NCBI GenBank assembly: GCA_963585895.1 | Contig: CAUZXS010000118.1 | Location: 26,001 to 90,000, forward strand | Source: Sepioteuthis lessoniana | Lineage: Eukaryota > Mollusca > Cephalopoda > Myopsida > Loliginidae | Length of the DNA: 64,000 bases | Reading direction: 5' to 3' | Shown: positions 53,858 through 64,000 of the stretch, piece by piece | Layout: every line of letters starts with the position of its first letter | Numbering within the stretch: the first letter of the stretch is position 1 | Program-made: the position numbers and the translations under genes | Notes under the pieces: generated by a model | The model's input: the letters and a program-made list of their open reading frames with translations, nothing else | Databases searched by the model: none | Told to the model about the DNA's origin: nothing

Positions 53858-53930
53858 GCAGAGAAAGAAAAGCAAAAAAAGATTAAGGATGAAAATAAAA
53901 TGTGATAGATAGATAAGTCGATAGATAGAT
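53796..53930. repeat. (GATA)n microsatellites
   Basis: Three GATA runs, at about 53796-53816, 53827-53857 and 53906-53930. The minus-strand ORFs here are serine/tyrosine repeat artefacts. Confidence 0.95.
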
Positions 53931-54410
53931 TTGATTTGGTTTGGTTTGGTTTGGTTTGGTTTAGTTTTATGGCACATCGAATATTGTAGGTTATTAATGT
54001 CAAATCCATTTTTATACATAGAGACAGTTCTATTTCAAACAATTCAGTTGAGCATAAGTACACTGTTTCATTGTCAAAAGCAGTTCTATTTATATCAATT
54101 TAGTTTAGCATAAGTACACAGTTTCAATGTCAAAAACAGTTCCATTTCAAACAATTCAGTTTAACATAAGTACACTGTTTGGTTTTATTTGACCCATAGA
54201 TAGAACCCTCTCAGGTACTACCACTCCAGATCTGAGAGGACCAGGGTACGATGGCAATGAAGGGGTACCCCAAAACTCCATCATTACTGAAGCCTCACCT
54301 TCAGATTGTTTATTGTCATATCCAGGACTATTGTTGGGGGGGCGTCTTACCACCTCAGCAGTCGTGCAGTCGGTGTATTCTTCAGCCCACAGCCGACTCA
54401 GCAAACAGAG
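53931..54410 (-). mobile_element. HT retroposon, near complete
   Basis: (TTTGG)n, hairpin (TATGGCACATCGAATATTGT), three CAATTCAGTT(T/G)AGC modules, GACCCATAGATAGAACCC, GGTACTACCACTCCAG, and head CAGTCGTGCAGTCGGTGTAT. Confidence 0.87.
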
Positions 54411-55305
54411 AGATGATGGTTAACTATTTATGAACATTTGCAAAGATCAGTATGAGTTACCAATTGTTATATTCTAAGTTTTGTTAAGTCTATCACACCA
54501 ACAATATATGTTGTTTCAGTACCCTCTGTAAAGCGACCCCTACCTCGTTTAAATACAAGATCAGCCGCATTGCTGCTTACCCTCGAAACCTTCGTCCTGA
54601 TTTAATTGAACGCCAAACTATTTAATTATCTTAACTTAGGATCAAGGCCAGAACTAAAAGGCACCCAGTGAGAACAAAACTCATAATCGTTACAGTTTGA
54701 TACTCCGAAGTGATTACTGCTCTCATTAGAGACCAACGTTTCATTACTTCACTAACTAAACAACTATCTAATTTGGCCATCGACCTGTACTTTGTTTTAG
54801 ATGTTCAAATATTTATTTTCCTTTAAATTAATCGACAAACCCAGAAGTTGCTGATCAACATGATAAATACATTGAGGGCACACATATCTTTCAGTCTGAG
54901 TGTCTAATGACAAGACTGATATTTTGGGCAGCGCTACTTTTCGTTCCGAAACAAACGTGGAAACAAGTCTTGAATGCAACTTCACGATCTCGACAAGCAT
55001 GCAGGAGGTCTTTTCTTTATGCTTTTCTCGAATGAGTGGATTTTGACAGTTTGGCAGGGTAATCACCTGTCCACAATTCTGCCGTGAATGTTGGAAGCGT
55101 CATGAATAGGCGTGCTAAAACGTGTCAACAACAAAAGCATTTGACGTGGGTGATTGGCGAAGTTTTGAAGGAAGTTTTAAAAGGCAGATAATACATGTTC
55201 AGAAATATTCTAAGCAAAAGAATGTCTGCATTTTGTGAAAATGTCTGTTCATTTCAGCATTATTATAAGACATTCCTTTGATAGATAGATAGATAGATAG
55301 ATAGA
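54411..55305. other. Unannotated stretch, (GATA)n at end
   Basis: No recognised element or ORF with a motif. (GATA)n at 55279-55306. Confidence 0.35.
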
Positions 55306-55345
55306 TGGTGCCTTCAATAAGTTTCAAGACTTTAATGATTATAGT
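55306..55345 (+). repeat. Mariner terminal fragment
   Basis: GGTGCCTTCAATAAGTTTCA and AGACTTTAATGATT resemble the outer end of the mariner TIR. Only the end is present, about 50 bp before a longer copy. Confidence 0.6.
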
Positions 55346-55357
55346 CCTAATCTAATA

Positions 55358-56223
55358 TATGTGGTGCTCTCCATAAGTTTCCGGACTTTTTTGAACAGGT
55401 ATCTAAAATTGTTGTTGACTCTCGAAAATTCACTAGGTTATTGCTATAGATCTTATGAGATGACTGACCAATTTTCATGATTTCAGGTTCAAATGAACAG
55501 CTACAGCAGGAATTAAAATGTCACTGCCGGTGAATTTCAAAAATGCAATCTGGACGTGTGGACACTTTAAAAGAAAGATATGCAATAAAATTCTGTTTTA
55601 AACTCGGAAAAAATGCCACGGAAATATATGGAATGCTTCAGACTGTTGTTGGAGTATCTTGCATGAATTGAGCATCAGATTTTGAGTGGCATAAGAGATT
55701 CAAGGAAGGCAGGGAGTCTCTGAGGGATGATGAGAGGTGTGGGAGGAGTAAAGAAGTCAATACAACAGAGATGATTGGCCAAAGGCTTAGGGTTAATGTT
55801 ACTATGTTGAGGTTTTTAGGAGTTCAGGAAAAGATTCCATCGGAAGAGGCCAGCACTCTTCAAATCGGGTCAGTAGAATTTCCACCTGGACAATGCACCA
55901 GTCCACACCTCCATCCATGTCAAGATGGGCATCAAGACAGTTGCTCACCCTCCCGATAGTCGAGACCTTGCTCCCTGTGACTTTTGCTTATTCCCTAAGC
56001 ACAAAGGCTGTCGTTATGAGACAATTGAGGAGATGAAAGAGGCTGTGACGAAGGTCATTGACACGCTGACACAAGAGGACTTCCATGGGGCCTTCCAGAA
56101 GTTGTTGGAACGGTAGAACAAGTGCATTGCAGCCGGAGGAGATTACTTTGAAGGAGACTAGAGTGTCATGTGTGTAAGTGCCCATACGAAATAAGTCTGG
56201 AAACATATTTAATGATCCTTGTA
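55358..56223 (+). mobile_element. Deleted mariner element, copy 3
   Basis: Left end TATGTGGTGCTCTCCATAAG, right end reverse of TACAAGGATCATTAAATATG. 866 bp. It encodes N-terminal helix-turn-helix sequence (LKERYAIKFCFKLGKNATE near 55566), then jumps to the C-terminal part. There the SRDLAPCDFCLFPK motif (third catalytic D) is intact at about 55955, followed by ETIEEMKEAVTKVI and FQKLLER. The junction region reads GGCTTAGGGTTAATGTTAC, without the TTAGGG expansion. Frameshifts separate the pieces. Confidence 0.88.
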
Positions 56224-56264
56224 GATTAGAACAGACTAAGCAAGATATGAATGAACTGGTAACA

Positions 56265-56458
56265 TTTTTTAATAGTATATCCAACTTCCGGGGTTATTTT
56301 ATGCCAAAGCCACCATTGTAGAATAAGAGTAATGGTACTATTGAGCACAGAGCTGGGAGGTATTAGTCCAAAAGTGAACGCAGTTGCGCGACTATAGATC
56401 GAACACGCATACGACAACTTCGCAGTCCAGCGCTTATCCCGTTACTCTACGGGGACTC
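56265..56458 (-). mobile_element. SINE-C, divergent copy
   Basis: CCGGGGTTATTTTATGCC tail remnant at left, GGTACTATTGAGCACAGAGC middle, and CCCGTTACTCTACGGGGAC head complement at right. Confidence 0.6.
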
Positions 56459-56479
56459 TTTCGATGGATTGACAAAGAA

Positions 56480-56685
56480 ATAGACTGAGATAGATGGATA
56501 GATAGATTGATAGATATGAATAGACTAAGATAAGAATAGGCTACGGAAAATAGATAGATAGATAGATAGATAGACTCAGAAATAGGCTACCGCAAATAGA
56601 TAGGTAAATAGATATGAATTGACAGATAAAAATAGATAGATAGATAGATAGATAGATATGAATACATTAAGATGTAAAATAAGCT

Positions 56686-56733
<48 letters not shown>
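56480..56733. repeat. (TAGA)n microsatellite clusters
   Basis: Several TAGA/GATA runs, the longest at about 56690-56733, separated by TGAATAGACTAAGATA-type units. Confidence 0.95.
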
Positions 56734-56734
<1 letters not shown>

Positions 56735-56796
56735 CTTAAAACTGTTTACTTTCAGTTATTAACCAAAGATGCTATTAAGAAAGTGTATATATTTTG

Positions 56797-56802
<6 letters not shown>

Positions 56803-56852
<50 letters not shown>
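56803..56852. repeat. (CT)n microsatellite
   Basis: About 24 CT units. Confidence 0.97.
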
Positions 56853-56854
<2 letters not shown>

Positions 56855-57640
56855 CTTACACACGTGCGTGTATGTATGTGTGCGTGTGTTGACTTATAAG
56901 TCATCCTCTGACAAGAAGTGATCAACTCATGTAGAGTTTCCGCAAATTAAGAACTTGAAGGGCCGGATATTTCGACTGGCTGAACAAGTGGGAGGAGATT
57001 TTGAAAACTCTCACGACCTGTACTAACAACAACGCTGTCACCAGTCTTCCACTCGACGCTTATCAAAACCACCTAACCACATCACCCACTCCCCAATACC
57101 ACAATGTCTTCGTCAGCCGTTTAAGCCAACAAAAGTGCTTGACGTTACAAAAAAATAGCAAACAGTTTACCAATCTCGCAACTAAAACCGTTTATCACAA
57201 ACCGAAAATGAGCTAGCGAAATACGTCACAGTATAATTTGTTAAGCGCAAAAAAGGACCTTTTTCCTTCTCATTCGCTAAAGTATCTAGTCATTTACTGG
57301 CCAAAGGACTACTTGTCCTTATTCAGTTTTCATAATTCGAATCTATTTTTATCTATTTATTTATTTAGTTTTTAGTTTTAATTATTTACTAGACGAACCG
57401 TGATTTTGTTGGATTCCATTTGAAACAGCAGTCCATGATGATGCTGAAGCTTCTATTTAGAAAGGAGATTCTAATTAGCATTTCTTAGATCACAGTTCAT
57501 GTTAACAGCCATGTCATGGGGCTAGAATATGCCCACTGTATCACCTGCAAAGGAGTAAGACCATCCCCACAAAAAAAAAACTCGGTGTCAAGGTTTTGTA
57601 TTTACCCATCCCATCAGCCATGAGCAACATGTGACCCAAG
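56853..57640. other. Unannotated stretch
   Basis: The plus-strand ORF 57001-57216 has no recognised domain. A diverged copy of the 13.9-kb dispersed repeat lies at about 57425-57485. Confidence 0.3.
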
Positions 57641-57644
57641 GTCA

Positions 57645-57872
57645 AGTGCTTAAGCAGGGACGAACTCATAAGAGATGTACTCTTATGGACCCCCACACAT
57701 GGCCGTGCAAAAGCAGGACGACCAGCACGAACATACATTCAGCAGCTATGTGAGGATACGGGATGTTGTCCTGAAGACCTACCTAGGGCGATGAACGATA
57801 GGGAGGAGTGGCGAGAGAGGGTCAGGGATATCCGTGCTACCAGCACGATGATGATGATGATGATGATGCTTA
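57645..57872 (+). mobile_element. RTE-like LINE 3' fragment
   Basis: SRDELIRDVLLWTPTHGRAK, YIQQLCEDTG and MNDREEWRERVRDIRATST on the plus strand, ending in (ATG)8. This is the shortest copy and among the least diverged. TGCTTA on both sides may be a short TSD. Confidence 0.88.
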
Positions 57873-58047
57873 GTTGAAGAGTACACCATGCATTAGGAAT
57901 TGGTAAGGGAGATAACCTCGCAGACTGTTTCCTGTGAGTAAAATATAATTCCACAAGTTAACGATTTTGTGACTATGAATCAAATATCAATTTAAAGACG
58001 AGGTCGACTTATATAGGAGTTACTCTGGAACTAGACAACAGTGCTAT

Positions 58048-58504
58048 TGTTGTATAGCCACATACAACTTCACGTATGCATATACAAATATAGAGCGTAT
58101 ATTAGCGGGAAACATAATCAACCGATAATGACGACGTCAATAACGAACGAATACACTTCTTTACAAAAATATAACTCTCTCACACTTTATTTTCGAAAGG
58201 GGGGTGTTTTGTTGTGTGTGAGAGATGAGTGGAGACAGGGACAAACTGCTATATTGACCCAAGTTCTTCTCTTGACCATAGCAGCACTTCTTTCGCATCT
58301 TGGCTGGGGTTGCTCAACCGTGCGTCACTGAGAGCCGCAAAGCCTTCAGTCTGCAAGCTGGTTCTCACGCTGGCATTCCTGTCTCAACTGACCGACGGCC
58401 GCGGACACCCTGTCTATATTCTTTCTTAACGTCCACCTGCTTCCGCTCTTCTTCGGCTTATTTACACAGGTGCGTCTCTTGATTGACGGCTCGGTCGAGG
58501 GTCA
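58048..58504 (-). repeat. LTR-like repeat, copy 2
   Basis: Minus-strand counterpart of 38638-39117. Both ends (TGACCCTCGACCGAGCCG; GTGGCTATACAACA) and the AATAAAGTGTGAGAGA segment match. It is not enclosed by hAT ends here, so the repeat moves independently of the hAT element. Confidence 0.65.
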
Positions 58505-58529
58505 ATACATAACTATATGTATTTACCGA

Positions 58530-58615
58530 ATTCCTGTGCCAAACCCGGATATTATACAAGGTCAATTTTTAAGCGGAGTAAAACAGGTCTGAATTCAGAG
58601 CTTTCTTTATCCTAA
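58530..58615 (-). mobile_element. SINE-A tail fragment
   Basis: ATTATACAAGGTCAATTTTT, AAGCGGAGTAAAACAGGTCT and GAATTCAGAGCTTTC are SINE-A tail landmarks on the minus strand. Confidence 0.7.
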
Positions 58616-59216
58616 AAAACAGAACCAAATATATGAAGTAAAGACATGTAACTTACCTTGTCTTTATTCAGTGAAACCAACATGACTATTTTTTCACGGT
58701 TCTAAGTTCTGTGTAAGTTCCCAAGTTCGACAAGAAACACTTGAAGAAAGCCGAAGGACGCATCGGTCGAAACGTTGTGAATATAACAATGAAGATGAAG
58801 ACAATAATTCGAATACACTAATGATTAAAAAAAAATGTCCAATATAAATCAATTAAGCCCTTTTTCGTTTTTGTACCCTTTTTATATACTGCTTGTTCAT
58901 AAAAGAATATGTGATCATTCTTATCTGTAGGAACACCTTTGTGCATTTTCTTTAATACTTCTTGTGCGTAAATTGCGTACTGTATTCGTCAGCTGATAAG
59001 ACGTCCCTTAATTTGAGTAGGCATTAAAACAAATAAAACGGGTTTAAATTTGTGCGGATAAAATAATTAGTAAAAAGGACAATAACCTAAAAAAAAAGAA
59101 AGAAATGCAAAAATATCAGTGTCTAATGCCTAAAAAGAGGAATTTCCTGGCACCGAAGAAAAACTCTTTCTCAGAAGCTTTTATCACATCGACTTTGACA
59201 CACCTTTTTTCTCTCT
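58616..59216. other. Unannotated stretch with hairpin-GAAACG motif
   Basis: At about 58747-58778, AAGCCGAAGGACGCATCGGT then CGAAACGTTGTG forms a small hairpin next to GAAACG. This resembles a motif dispersed in many animal genomes. I cannot name its element. Confidence 0.35.
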
Positions 59217-59608
59217 CTGGTTTGGGTTCTTTGTTTAATGGCATATCAACTCTTTTTAGGTTATCTAATGCCAAAGCCATTCTCATAGAAGAACAGTAGT
59301 GGTACTATTTAACCCATTGCTGGGAGGATAAGGGGGTTCATACCTTTCCCAAGGGTATTAATTTGGTTTGGTTTGGTTTCTTTGTTTAATGGCATATCAA
59401 CTCTTTTTAGGTTATTGAATGCCAAAGCCATTCTCATAGAAGAACAGTAGTGGTACTATTTAACCCATTGCTGGGAGGATAAGGGGGTTCATACCTTTCC
59501 CAAGGGTATTTGACCGAAAGTGAATCCAATAGCCCGACTGGAGTACGAACTAGCTTACTACGATTCCGCAGTCCATGGCTTTTACCATTACACCGCGAGG
59601 ACACCCCC
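59217..59608 (-). mobile_element. Two near-identical SINE-C copies in tandem
   Basis: Copy 1 (59217-59360) keeps tail and middle. Copy 2 (59363-59608) is complete to the head (GTGTCCTCGCGGTGTAATGG on the minus strand). They share over 130 bp with very few differences, including GGCATATCAACTCTTTTTAG and GGGAGGATAAGGGGGTTC. The second has a longer (TTTGG)n. Confidence 0.88.
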
Positions 59609-59609
59609 T

Positions 59610-59672
59610 TTTCTCTCTCTCTCTCTATCTCCCTCTCTCTCTCTCTCTCTATCTCCCTCTCTCTCTCTCTCT
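59610..59672. repeat. (CT)n with ATCTCC interruptions
   Basis: CT tract beside the SINE-C head. The ORFs on both strands are repeat artefacts. Confidence 0.95.
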
Positions 59673-59679
59673 CGGCAGC

Positions 59680-60690
59680 TTGTTGTGAGCGCACGTCCTA
59701 GTTAAGTCCAGAACTTACCAACACGTTAAGTCTCTGACTAGAAGCAGTCTATACCGATTCAATGATATCCTTCAAACGCCTTGTCTGGAGGGGTGCGACA
59801 ATTTCTACTGGTTTAGGAAAATATTCCAACACCACAAAATAATCGAGACCCTCCTCCCTTCCCAAAAAACTTGACTCTAAAGGTATTATTGTCTTTTTTC
59901 TTCCGTCCTTAATTTCTCTGCATCTTCAACAAGCAAATAAGAAAACAAACGAATGAGATAAGAAGAAAAAGGAGTCAAAAACAAACATCAGAATCTTCCA
60001 ACAACTCAACAATACGAACAATTCACCACAACCACAATAAACCCTTCTTATATCCCATAAACTACAAATGTCTGGTAAAGGGTTTTCGCCAGACATTCGT
60101 AGCCCTCCATAAAATCAGCTGATTTTTAAAGTTCCATGTGCATTCAAATCCTTGTTAAAATCCAATATTTTACATTTAAAAACCTTAAAAGTTTGTTTAG
60201 CTACATGTATGGCTGAGCGTCGTCACTTTTCTTTCTGATTATATTTTATACGAAGTACCAGTAAGTAGAAATGTTTATAATGTTACCTTATATGTCGTTG
60301 TTGGGATTGAAGCAACGGTAACCTTGTTTATATTGGTGAAGATGTTTGTGGTTTAATTTAAAGATCACTGTAGAACTAGAAATCCAGTAGCCTGCAACCC
60401 AAAGCTGACTCTTAAGCTTATAATACGCAGCGTGATATTCTCGAACATTTTTACGAAAAATGTGCGTCTTATAAACCGTTAAATAAGGAAGATACCAAAT
60501 GTTTCTGTTGGTGTAAATGAGTTTATCTTCCCTTTTCTTCCGTTTATTCATTATTAGCATATCACGGATATACTTATATTAATACTGTTTCTTCGTGAAA
60601 GGAGACTAAATAACCTCCCTAGCGCCAAACAACCTAATAGATATAATATAATCCAAGATTGTTTTAGTATTATCTCAAAAAGCTCTAAGT
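59680..60690. other. Unannotated stretch
   Basis: TGTCTGGTAAAGGG and CGCCAGACATTCG near 60070 are the only local symmetry seen. The minus-strand ORF 60288-60560 has no recognised domain. Confidence 0.3.
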
Positions 60691-61080
60691 GACTTATCGC
60701 TCGGATTCTAGCAGGTACTTTCATTCCGGGCTGGATTGACAACAAAAGGGGACACCCCACATCCTAAAGCTCAAGACCTTGAGCTTCACAACCGGATACA
60801 GCTTAGTGCCATAGCCAGAACACCCAGGGGTTCTGGTAAGTTCCCTGTGGATCATAAGGTCACATCAACGCTTAAAATACCAGGTTGTTTATTTTAAAGA
60901 ATGGAGTTGACAGCTCTACGCCTTTCTCTTCTTTTTTTCCCCTTTTTTTTTTAACAAGAACACGAGCCTTACAGCCGGATGCGGTTTAATGCCAAACTCA
61001 GGACTTCTACATTTTTTTTTTTTTTTTGCTTACCCCTCAGTAGGGAATGTAGTTGGTGTATTTTAGCTCCTGCCGACAGA
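60690..61080 (-). mobile_element. HT-related retroposon, divergent, split by T-rich DNA
   Basis: CTCGGATTCTAGCAGGTACT, ACCGGATACAGCTTAGTGCC and CCAGAACACCCAGGGGTTC. A second partial set (CAGCCGGATGCGGTTTAATG, CTCAGTAGGGAATGTAGTTG) lies after a T-rich stretch. Confidence 0.5.
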
Positions 61081-61592
61081 TAACTAATGATAAATTTGAA
61101 AAAAATTATATCGGGACAGATGCATATTTTCTTATGCTTATTTATCTTTACTTTGTTTTTTTTTTTTTTGTTTTGTTGTTGTTTTCTTTGTTTTCTTTTT
61201 AAGGTATTCATAGGTTTATCAATTTTCGGGGTGTCCTTTTGCTTGCAACCCTATTTTGTGTTGTTTAAATTCGGATAGAGCTGAAAAATTCTTATTTGGT
61301 TAGAATCAGGTGACGTTCAGTTTTCTCACTGAGGACTTTCGGAATGGTGTTAAACGTCCACAAAACTTCCCAGGTAATTTCATCAGATAACGTTATCAAA
61401 TAATATTTCAGTTCAGCAAGAGATAAACAATATGGTAGACTTTTCTTTCTAACTTTGATAAGGGACAACCAGTCAAGAAAAAAAAACTCAGTATCCTCAC
61501 CACTCTACCAGCGTGGCAAAAATAAGATAGTGCGATGGAAAAGCAAAACCAGGAACTAATCTCATGAGTCTATTGGATTCTATGTGTAAGTA
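61081..61592. other. Unannotated T-rich stretch
   Basis: Poly(T)-rich ORFs on both strands. No supported feature. Confidence 0.35.
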
Positions 61593-61815
61593 GTAAAGTT
61601 GGTGACCTAAGTCGAGGGCGACCAGAAGGCTCCCTTTTCAATAGCTACTACACCGAAGTGTAGGGGTGGGCGCTACTCCTTTCCCTAGATTGCTCCACTT
61701 TACCTTTGATTCGTACCTTATATTGCTGAATGTTAAGCAAGGAGGTATCAAGTACCATTTTTATTGTCTTTGGTATAACGCGACATAGGATTGAACCCTG
61801 GTCTCCCGGACCATT
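61593..61815 (-). mobile_element. SINE-B, 5' truncated
   Basis: AAAGTTGGTGACCTAAGTCG at left, B box GGGTTCAATCC on the minus strand, ending at GGACCATTG. Confidence 0.88.
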
Positions 61816-61949
61816 GATTTCTCTCTGTTTTCGTTATTTAGGCGGATGGATTATCAAAGAGCTAAGTTATCAAATTTCCGAATCTTCCATATTTCAGAAG
61901 GTATTTAATCAAGACCTCTACCTTTTAAAACCATGCAAGTAAAATGAAC

Positions 61950-62150
61950 AAGACAAGCTGGGCATTGCTAGGGAAGAAAAGACGAACTCGTAGCGACGTT
62001 CTACTATGAACTTCTACTCAGAGATACATTAGTTTTGACCAGCTTGCAAAAATAACATTTACCAACTTTGTCCAGACACTGGATGCCGTCTAGAAGAATT
62101 ATTAACAGCGATGACCAATAGGGAATGATGGCGAGAGATAACATATTCAG
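61950..62150 (+). pseudogene. RTE-like LINE 3' relic, old
   Basis: AGCTGGGCATTGCTAGGGAA, AAGACGAACTCGTAGCGACG, CAACTTTGTCCAGACACTGG and GCGATGACCAATAGGGAATG align in order with the LINE C-terminus (HAGHCWRSKDEL ... MNDREKW). No open frame is left, so it is much older than the other copies. Confidence 0.6.
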
Positions 62151-62159
62151 TGTAGGACG

Positions 62160-62925
62160 AATTCACTGGATAGAGGTAGTCGTTAACTGGTTATCTATCT
62201 CCACAGGAAGTGAGATCTTTAGTAATTAGTAAGCCTTAAAAATCTACCACAAGGTCATATTTGAGAGGCTGCCGTGTGTTCGATCCTGACTGAGTACAAC
62301 AAACTTTTACCGAAATACGATAAATAAATGATTCCTGCTCTAACGTTTTTACTTTGTTATATATTTGATAATATGACAGTAGTTGTGTAATGTAAATAGA
62401 ATTGCTTTATCGGTGACTTGTAAGAGTCAGAGCGCATGCGCGTCGTAGGTTTTTTTTTTAAATTCTTATGACGTGATAACTCATTTATTTCATTTGCAGT
62501 GGTATGGACTGACAGACGCCATCACAGTTTGTATACAGCAGATTATTAATTAACGCAAATGACGAATGTGGTGATCGATTGGCGGGGGTTGTGGTGGCCT
62601 GCGAAATGATGGCGGAGGCAGTCTTCATGGTTAATGCAAATGTAAGATCAAATGTAAAATACAACGAGAAATAAAAGACAAAAAAGAAACGCATAAAAGA
62701 GACGAAGAAGTAGATAAATTAGCAAAAGACAGAGAGACAGCGTTGTTTTTGTGGTTTTAATGTAATTTTTTCCTTCTTTTTTTTCTTTGTTTCTTTCTTT
62801 CTTTATTTCTTTCTTGTGTTTACCCTGAATGTAATATTTACAACTAAGGATCGTTGGGAAAAGTTGGCTGTATCAATAAACAATTTAGCTTGAATGAGCA
62901 CGCAGATGAACTGAAGCATACGAAA

Positions 62926-62930
<5 letters not shown>
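62160..62930. other. Stretch with possible terminal exon
   Basis: A TTTATTTCATTTGCAG acceptor-like site ends at 62499. The following frame (WYGLTDAITVCIQQIIN, then TAA at 62551-62553) is 18 codons, with AATAAA at 62670. This matches the form of a last exon, but so short a frame can arise by chance and there is no homology. Confidence 0.2.
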
Positions 62931-62974
<44 letters not shown>

Positions 62975-62996
62975 TGGACGCATACTTATCATTTCC

Positions 62997-63057
<61 letters not shown>

Positions 63058-63079
63058 GTATGAATGCATAAGTATGTGC

Positions 63080-63141
<62 letters not shown>

Positions 63142-63182
63142 CTGGGCACATACTTTTGCATTAATACATATATGCTTATGCA

Positions 63183-63273
<91 letters not shown>

Positions 63274-63275
63274 AA
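62930..63275. repeat. Compound (TA)n/(CA)n/(TG)n microsatellite
   Basis: Four TA tracts, one CA tract and one long TG tract, joined by similar spacers (CTGGACGCATACTTATC, CTGGGCACATACTTTTGC). The similar spacers suggest the block grew by duplication. Confidence 0.95.
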
Positions 63276-63302
63276 TATATAGATCTATATTATCTACAGT
63301 AT

Positions 63303-63555
63303 TGGCCCAGCGGTTAGAGTGTTCGCCAATGGCCCGGGAGACCTGGGTTCAATCCCAGTTCGAGTCATACCAAAGACTTTAAAAATAGTACTTGATACCA
63401 CCTTGCTTAACACTCAGCATTATAAGGTACGGTTCAAGGGTAAAGTGGAGCAATCCTGGGAATGGAGTAGCGCCCTCCCCTACACCTTGGTGTAGTAGCT
63501 ATCGAAAAAGGAGCCTTCGGGTCACCCTCGACTATGGTCGCTAACTTTACTTTAC
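63303..63555 (+). mobile_element. SINE-B, full length
   Basis: Head GGCCCAGCGGTTAGAGTGTT, B box GGTTCAATCCC, body CATACCAAAGACT to CTAACTTTACTTTAC. It is the least damaged SINE-B here and a good reference copy at about 250 bp. Confidence 0.92.
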
Positions 63556-63613
63556 TTATATATAAATATATACGATATACATGTATATATGTGCGTGTGT
63601 ACGTTTGATAAAC

Positions 63614-63647
<34 letters not shown>

Positions 63648-63648
63648 G

Positions 63649-63711
<63 letters not shown>

Positions 63712-64000
63712 CCAGTGAGTGCATATATATATGTATATACATATGAGTGAATGAGTTTGTTTAAATGCGTATGTGTAATATATACCTCTGTATAACATGT
63801 ATACATATATACAATATACATATATAAGTATGTATAACATATACTGTATATACAATACCTATATATCTGTGTGGGGTGTATATTTCTATGTGTTTGTGTA
63901 TATATATATACATCTATACAATACATATACAGCATATGAACATATGTACGGATACATACTTCTGTGTATGCATAGTATAATCATATATACAATATATATA
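63556..64000. repeat. (TA)n/(TG)n microsatellites to window end
   Basis: TA tracts at 63616-63670, TG at 63669-63711, then ATACATATATG-type simple sequence. All ORFs are tyrosine/isoleucine or histidine/threonine repeats. Confidence 0.9.

Noticed and set aside
53677..54063. 128-aa minus-strand ORF
   Set aside because: It runs through (GATA)n and an HT retroposon. Its composition is serine/tyrosine/leucine repeats.
62844..63275. Long ORFs of TH and YI repeats (to 143 aa)
   Set aside because: They are translations of (CA)n and (TA)n microsatellites.

Overview
The window is repeat-rich, AT-rich invertebrate DNA. Several kinds of tRNA-derived SINE, RTE-like non-LTR retrotransposons with ATG-repeat tails, mariner and hAT relics and abundant (TA)n/(CA)n/(GATA)n microsatellites together suggest a mollusc-like lophotrochozoan. 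A cephalopod is a guess from general character, not something the sequence proves. I see no convincing host protein-coding gene, rRNA or functional tRNA. One weak terminal-exon candidate lies near 62.5 kb. The only long coding ORF (2327-3502) is a 5'-truncated retrotransposon reverse transcriptase.

Most of the sequence is layered retroposons. I use local names. SINE-A, -B, -C and -D have tRNA-like heads with recognisable B boxes. 'HT retroposon' is a family of about 580 bp with no obvious tRNA head, 56-bp internal modules, and a tail made of a conserved hairpin (GGCAT-N5-AACC-N6-GGTT-N5-ATGCC) plus (AAACC)n. SINE-C carries the same hairpin tail. Perfect target-site duplications (TSDs) prove retroposition for individual SINE-A, SINE-C and HT copies and one LINE copy. 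Nested insertions (MITE in SINE-A, LINE in HT/SINE-C chimera, SINE-B in SINE-A, hAT in SINE-B tail) give a relative history.

Layout: 0-3.5 kb holds SINE relics, a LINE C-terminal relic, HT tails and the RTE-like RT. 3.5-15.6 kb is HT and SINE-A/B copies, a mariner relic at 6.5 kb and an LTR-like block at 9.4-10 kb. 15.7-20 kb holds a gag-like relic, a GC-rich block and SINE clusters. 20-29.5 kb has HT copies, a second LINE, a TA-flanked MITE and a duplicated transposase relic. 29.5-35.4 kb is AT-rich sequence and a 45-bp satellite. 35.4-40.4 kb has HT tails, SINEs and a hAT element. 40.4-42.4 kb is a 52-bp satellite. 43-45 kb holds a candidate hammerhead ribozyme and a long hairpin. 48.2-48.5 kb is a 35-bp satellite. 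49.2-56.2 kb has three deleted mariners and LINE relics. The remainder is microsatellites, an LTR-like repeat, SINE-C and SINE-B.

The strongest unexpected items are the type I hammerhead ribozyme candidate (43930-43989), the shared hairpin tail of two unrelated retroposon bodies, a SINE-A insertion with a templated 5' filler, higher-order repeat structure in two satellites, and telomere-like TTAGGG runs that arose inside deleted mariner copies.
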